This document shows, piece by piece, positions 60,997 through 64,000 of a DNA stretch of 64,000 nucleotides (position 1 is its first letter; every line of letters begins with the position of its first letter). Position numbers and translations under genes: made by a program. The notes beneath the pieces are model-generated. The model was not told the origin of the DNA and searched no databases. It was given only the letters and a program-made list of their open reading frames with translations. The stretch lies in NCBI GenBank assembly GCA_047777415.1, contig JBKEEO010000001.1, positions 992,001-1,056,000 of the forward strand, given 5' to 3'. The stretch is from Caproicibacter sp047777415. Its GTDB lineage: Bacteria > Bacillota > Clostridia > Oscillospirales > Acutalibacteraceae.

Positions 60997-62493
60997 ATGG
61001 GTGATATCATTTTAACCATGAAAGGAATAGACAAATCTTTCCCCGGCGTCCATGCCCTAGACCACGTTGATTTGGAATTGCGCAAGGGTGAAGTACTGGC
61101 TTTGATGGGAGAAAACGGTGCCGGTAAATCCACGCTTATGAAGGTGCTGACGGGCATTTATAAAAAAGATTCCGGGACCATTACATATGAGGGCCGAGAA
61201 GTGGAGTTCAACAATCCTCGGCAAGCACAAGATGCCGGTATTGTGATTGTGCATCAGGAATTAAACATGATAGGGCATCTGACGGTGGCACAGAATATAT
61301 TCATCGGCAGGGAACCGCGGTCGGGGCCGATTATTGATGATGCAAAAATGAATGCGGATGCAAAAAAGCTGTTTGATCAGCTGAACATCGATATTGACCC
61401 GAGAGAAACGATGAATCGTTTAACAGTTGGCAAACAGCAGATGTGTGAAATTGCCAAAGCAATTTCACATCAAGCAAAGGTGATTGTGTTCGACGAACCG
61501 ACTGCCGCCCTGACAGATGCGGAAATCGAGCAGCTGTTTAAAATTATTCGGGATCTTCGCGAAAAGCAACTTGGAATTATTTATATTTCACACCGCATGG
61601 ATGAAATCAATCGAATTACAGACCGAGTTACGGTTATGCGTGACGGTTGTTATGTTGGCACTCTGATTACAAAGGAATGTACAAAAGATGATATTATCAA
61701 CATGATGGTGGGTCGTGTTATTTACGAAACGCCTAAAACGGAGAGTAAGGTAAAACCGGACGCACCCGTGGTTCTGAAGGTGGAGCATCTGAATGCGGGG
61801 CGTATGGTTCAGGATGTCAGCTTTGAACTGCGCAAGGGAGAAATTTTGGGAGTTGCCGGTTTGATGGGTGCCGGACGTACCGAAATGGCACGTGCGCTTT
61901 TTGGAGCGGATCCGAAGGACAGCGGAGATATCTATATTAACGGGAAAAAAGTCGATATCCGTACACCGCAGCAGGCGGTTGCAGCCGGGCTTAGCTACCT
62001 TTCTGAGGATCGCAAGCGTTATGGACTTGTGTTAAAGAAGAATTTGTTCGAGAACTCAACTCTCACGTGTTTGCAAAACTATTGCAAAGGCGGATGTTTT
62101 ATCAATAAACAGGCAGAAAGAAAAGTAACGCAGGAATATGTTGAAAAACTGAAAATCAAAACGCCCGGTGTCGATCAGCTGGTTGTCAATCTGTCCGGTG
62201 GAAATCAGCAGAAGGTAATCATTGGAAAATGGCTGATAGGTGATGCGGATATCTTGATTTTTGATGAACCGACGCGAGGAATTGATGTGGGTGCGAAGCA
62301 GGAAATCTATGAGCTGATGAACCAGCTTGCTGAACAGGGGAAATCCATTATCATGATTTCTTCCGAAATGGCAGAGATTCTTCGCATGAGCGACCGCATC
62401 ATAGTGATGTGCGAAGGGAAAATTACCGGCGAACTTGGAATTGAAGAAGCAACACAGGCAAAGGTCATGCACTTGGCCACTCTGCGCAGTTAA
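60997..62493 (+). CDS. ABC sugar transporter ATP-binding protein, RbsA-like
   Basis: The product has 498 residues with two ATPase halves. The first has Walker A GENGAGKSTL and Walker B VIVFDEPTAAL. The second has a degenerate Walker A (GLMGAGRTEM), the signature LSGGNQQKVIIGKWL and ILIFDEPTRGIDVG. That asymmetry is normal for RbsA. It powers both permeases. GGGAGGAG precedes the start. Confidence 0.95.
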   Translation: MGDIILTMKGIDKSFPGVHALDHVDLELRKGEVLALMGENGAGKSTLMKVLTGIYKKDSGTITYEGREVEFNNPRQAQDAGIVIVHQELNMIGHLTVAQNIFIGREPRSGPIIDDAKMNADAKKLFDQLNIDIDPRETMNRLTVGKQQMCEIAKAISHQAKVIVFDEPTAALTDAEIEQLFKIIRDLREKQLGIIYISHRMDEINRITDRVTVMRDGCYVGTLITKECTKDDIINMMVGRVIYETPKTESKVKPDAPVVLKVEHLNAGRMVQDVSFELRKGEILGVAGLMGAGRTEMARALFGADPKDSGDIYINGKKVDIRTPQQAVAAGLSYLSEDRKRYGLVLKKNLFENSTLTCLQNYCKGGCFINKQAERKVTQEYVEKLKIKTPGVDQLVVNLSGGNQQKVIIGKWLIGDADILIFDEPTRGIDVGAKQEIYELMNQLAEQGKSIIMISSEMAEILRMSDRIIVMCEGKITGELGIEEATQAKVMHLATLRS

Positions 62494-62508
62494 AGGGAGG
62501 AACGGAAA

Positions 62509-63504
62509 ATGGGAAGTAAAAACAAAGAAGCAGGCAGCCATTCTCTGCTCCGGAAATTTGGCACGCAGCAGGTCATCGTTATCGGTGTTATTGTTATTCT
62601 GACCATTTTTTTCAGCATTGCCAGCAAATCTTTCCGCCGATACACCACATTTGTTACGCTATGCAATTATATGTATTATATTTTGCTCATGGCAATCGGC
62701 GTTACGTTTCCTCTGATTACGGCCGGGGTGGATTTGTCCATTGGAACCGGGCTGATTTGCTATTCAATTGTTGGCAGCTATGTCATTAGTCAAAAAGGCA
62801 TGCCCGTAGTCGTTGGCATGCTGGTTGCGTTGGCGTTGTCTCTTATCATTGGTTTTATCAATGGTATCGTTATTGCAAAGCTGGATCTTCCGCCGTTTAT
62901 TACAACGCTGTGCACCATGATGATCGCGCGGGGAATGGGTTCAATTTTAACCGGAGGTCTCAGCGGTGTTTGGCCGATGGCCGGCAGCCCCGGCGGCTGG
63001 TGCCGCAGCATCTTTAAGATTACAGTGGGCGGACAAATCATTCCGATTGGAATGATTTGGATGATTGTGCTCATTGTTCTCATGTCTTTGGTTTTGCGCA
63101 AGACGCGCGTCGGACGTTATATTATTGCGATAGGAAGCAATAAAGAAGCTTTGAAACTATCCGGCGTGAATGTCGACAAATGGCTGGTGATTGCGTACCT
63201 AATCTCAGGATTTTTCTCAGGCCTTTCTGCCATTGCCTACGCATGTACTTTCAGCAATATTACGCCGGGTACAGGAGCCGGTTTGGAACTGGATGCCATT
63301 GCAGGTTCCATCATTGGCGGCACTTCAATGACGGGCGGAGTCGGTTCCATTTTTGGAACATTTCTTGGTGTGCTTGTCATCTCTCTGCTGAAAACAGGAC
63401 TGCCTTACATAGGTCTGCAGGCTAACTGGCAACAGATTATCACCGGTTTGGTTTTAATTGTGGCAGTTACGATTGATATGGTAAAACGGCGTAAGACAGC
63501 CTGA
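62509..63504 (+). CDS. ABC sugar permease, RbsC-like (second)
   Basis: The product has 331 residues with eight to ten helices. AIGVTFPLITAGVDLSIGTG and LDAIAGSIIGGTSMTGGVGS match the first permease only in family motifs, so the two are diverged paralogues. A heterodimeric channel is likely, whereas RbsC is usually a homodimer. AAGGGAGGA precedes the start. Confidence 0.92.
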   Translation: MGSKNKEAGSHSLLRKFGTQQVIVIGVIVILTIFFSIASKSFRRYTTFVTLCNYMYYILLMAIGVTFPLITAGVDLSIGTGLICYSIVGSYVISQKGMPVVVGMLVALALSLIIGFINGIVIAKLDLPPFITTLCTMMIARGMGSILTGGLSGVWPMAGSPGGWCRSIFKITVGGQIIPIGMIWMIVLIVLMSLVLRKTRVGRYIIAIGSNKEALKLSGVNVDKWLVIAYLISGFFSGLSAIAYACTFSNITPGTGAGLELDAIAGSIIGGTSMTGGVGSIFGTFLGVLVISLLKTGLPYIGLQANWQQIITGLVLIVAVTIDMVKRRKTA

Positions 63505-63574
63505 ATGTATTTTGTGTAAATTTAGGGCATCACACCTTATGGGTGAAATTTAATAAAAATGGGAGGAAAAACGC
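63505..63574 (+). other. Spacer with small hairpin before the binding-protein gene
   Basis: TCACACC can pair with GGGTGA near 63529-63547. It is not a terminator. Such hairpins can protect mRNA ends and raise expression of the binding protein over the membrane genes. Confidence 0.35.
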
Positions 63575-64000
63575 ATGAAAAGAACCATTGCAATTCTTTT
63601 GGCCATGGCTATGGCACTGTCGGTAACCGCTTGCAGCGGCGGCTCAACAACTTCATCGGCTGCGCCGGCGTCTTCTGCGGCTGAAACCGGAGAAGAAAAT
63701 TCGGAAGGTTCGGCGGCAGGTGAAAAAGAAACATATCATTTTGAAATTGTATCAAAAGGATTCCAATCCACCTATTGGCAGGCAGTTTACAAGGGCTCTA
63801 AGGATGAATTGGAAAAGCTTAATACAGAAGCCGGATATGAAAAGTATACCATGAATTTTGTGGGTCCGGATTCTGAATCCGATGTTGCGGTTCAGGTGCA
63901 GCAGTTTACATCCGCTTTAAACACGAAGCCGGATGCAATTGGACTGGCAGCTTTGGATACTGATGCGTTATTAGATTCCATTAAGAACGCTCAGAGTGAA
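63575..64000 (+). CDS. Sugar ABC transporter substrate-binding lipoprotein, N-terminal part (runs off the window)
   Basis: The first 142 residues are present. A lipoprotein signal peptide (MKRTIAILLAMAMALSVTAC) with lipobox Cys at residue 20 is followed by a Ser/Ala-rich linker. The RbsB-like fold begins with YHFEIVSKGFQSTYWQAVYK. It is the transport receptor. The sensor protein at 56753-57724 is a relative without the lipobox. GGGAGGAAA precedes the start. Confidence 0.92.
   Translation, partial: MKRTIAILLAMAMALSVTACSGGSTTSSAAPASSAAETGEENSEGSAAGEKETYHFEIVSKGFQSTYWQAVYKGSKDELEKLNTEAGYEKYTMNFVGPDSESDVAVQVQQFTSALNTKPDAIGLAALDTDALLDSIKNAQSE

Noticed and set aside
1..64000. CRISPR arrays, tRNA or rRNA genes, prophage modules, toxin-antitoxin or restriction genes
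   Set aside because: I looked for regular repeats, cloverleaf-like sequences and typical gene patterns and saw none. Long repeats found are all tied to the insertion sequences.

Overview
The window looks like chromosomal DNA of a low-to-moderate GC Gram-positive Clostridia member, most likely Oscillospirales-like. The order is an inference; no 16S rRNA is present. Supporting signs are the S10-spc-alpha gene order, zinc-type S14 and S4, strong GGAGG ribosome-binding sites, frequent GTG/TTG starts, two T-box leaders, a PyrK/PyrD pair, NiaR control of niacin uptake, and a LytS/YesN sugar-sensing pair. I saw no rRNA, tRNA, CRISPR array or prophage.

Layout. (1) 1-1550: the end of proS and a putative lipoprotein. 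(2) 1590-17400: one long ribosomal superoperon, rpsJ to rplQ, with secY, adk, map, a small KOW protein, infA and rpoA. It has a hairpin-plus-T-run in its leader. (3) 17460-19820: serC and serA on the minus strand. (4) 19860-26800: a tryptophan operon trpE-GD-C-F-B-A behind a T-box whose probable specifier is UGG, with trpG and trpD fused. (5) 26810-32850: a ydcF-like gene, pyrC, pyrF, pyrK, pyrD, a tiny Cys-rich ORF, a histidine phosphatase and ruvX. (6) 32890-34570 (minus): a DUF1292 gene, a 6S-like structured RNA and a DegV protein. (7) 34620-36640: an orphan promoter-to-terminator unit with no convincing gene, then a second T-box that controls a BASS-family transporter. (8) 36650-46460: three insertion sequences of different families (IS256-, IS481- and IS1182-like) among niaR, a niacin ECF S-component gene, degV, prfC, gpx and trxB. 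(9) 46630-64000: a large sugar-utilisation locus.

The sugar locus holds a LacI-type repressor, an aldose epimerase, and a catabolic operon. The operon encodes a class II ketose-bisphosphate aldolase, an FGGY kinase, a GatD-like zinc dehydrogenase, a PfkB kinase, an aldo-keto reductase and an RbsD/FucU mutarotase. These are followed by a three-component sensor (LytS-like kinase, membrane-anchored RbsB-like binding protein, YesN/AraC regulator). Last comes an RbsACB-type ABC transporter that begins with an uncharacterised protein and has two permease genes around one ATPase. AACGTT-centred palindromes occur at the LacI-type gene, twice at the catabolic promoter and near the transporter promoter, so the parts look like one regulon. 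No isomerase is present. The reductase plus polyol dehydrogenase could convert an aldose to a ketose through a polyol before two phosphorylations and aldol cleavage; this is an inference.

Most worth a second look: the T-box on a BASS transporter, the orphan transcribed region, the isomerase-free sugar pathway with its sensor and unknown protein, and two insertion sequences each flanked by a long perfect direct repeat that is itself a hairpin sequence.
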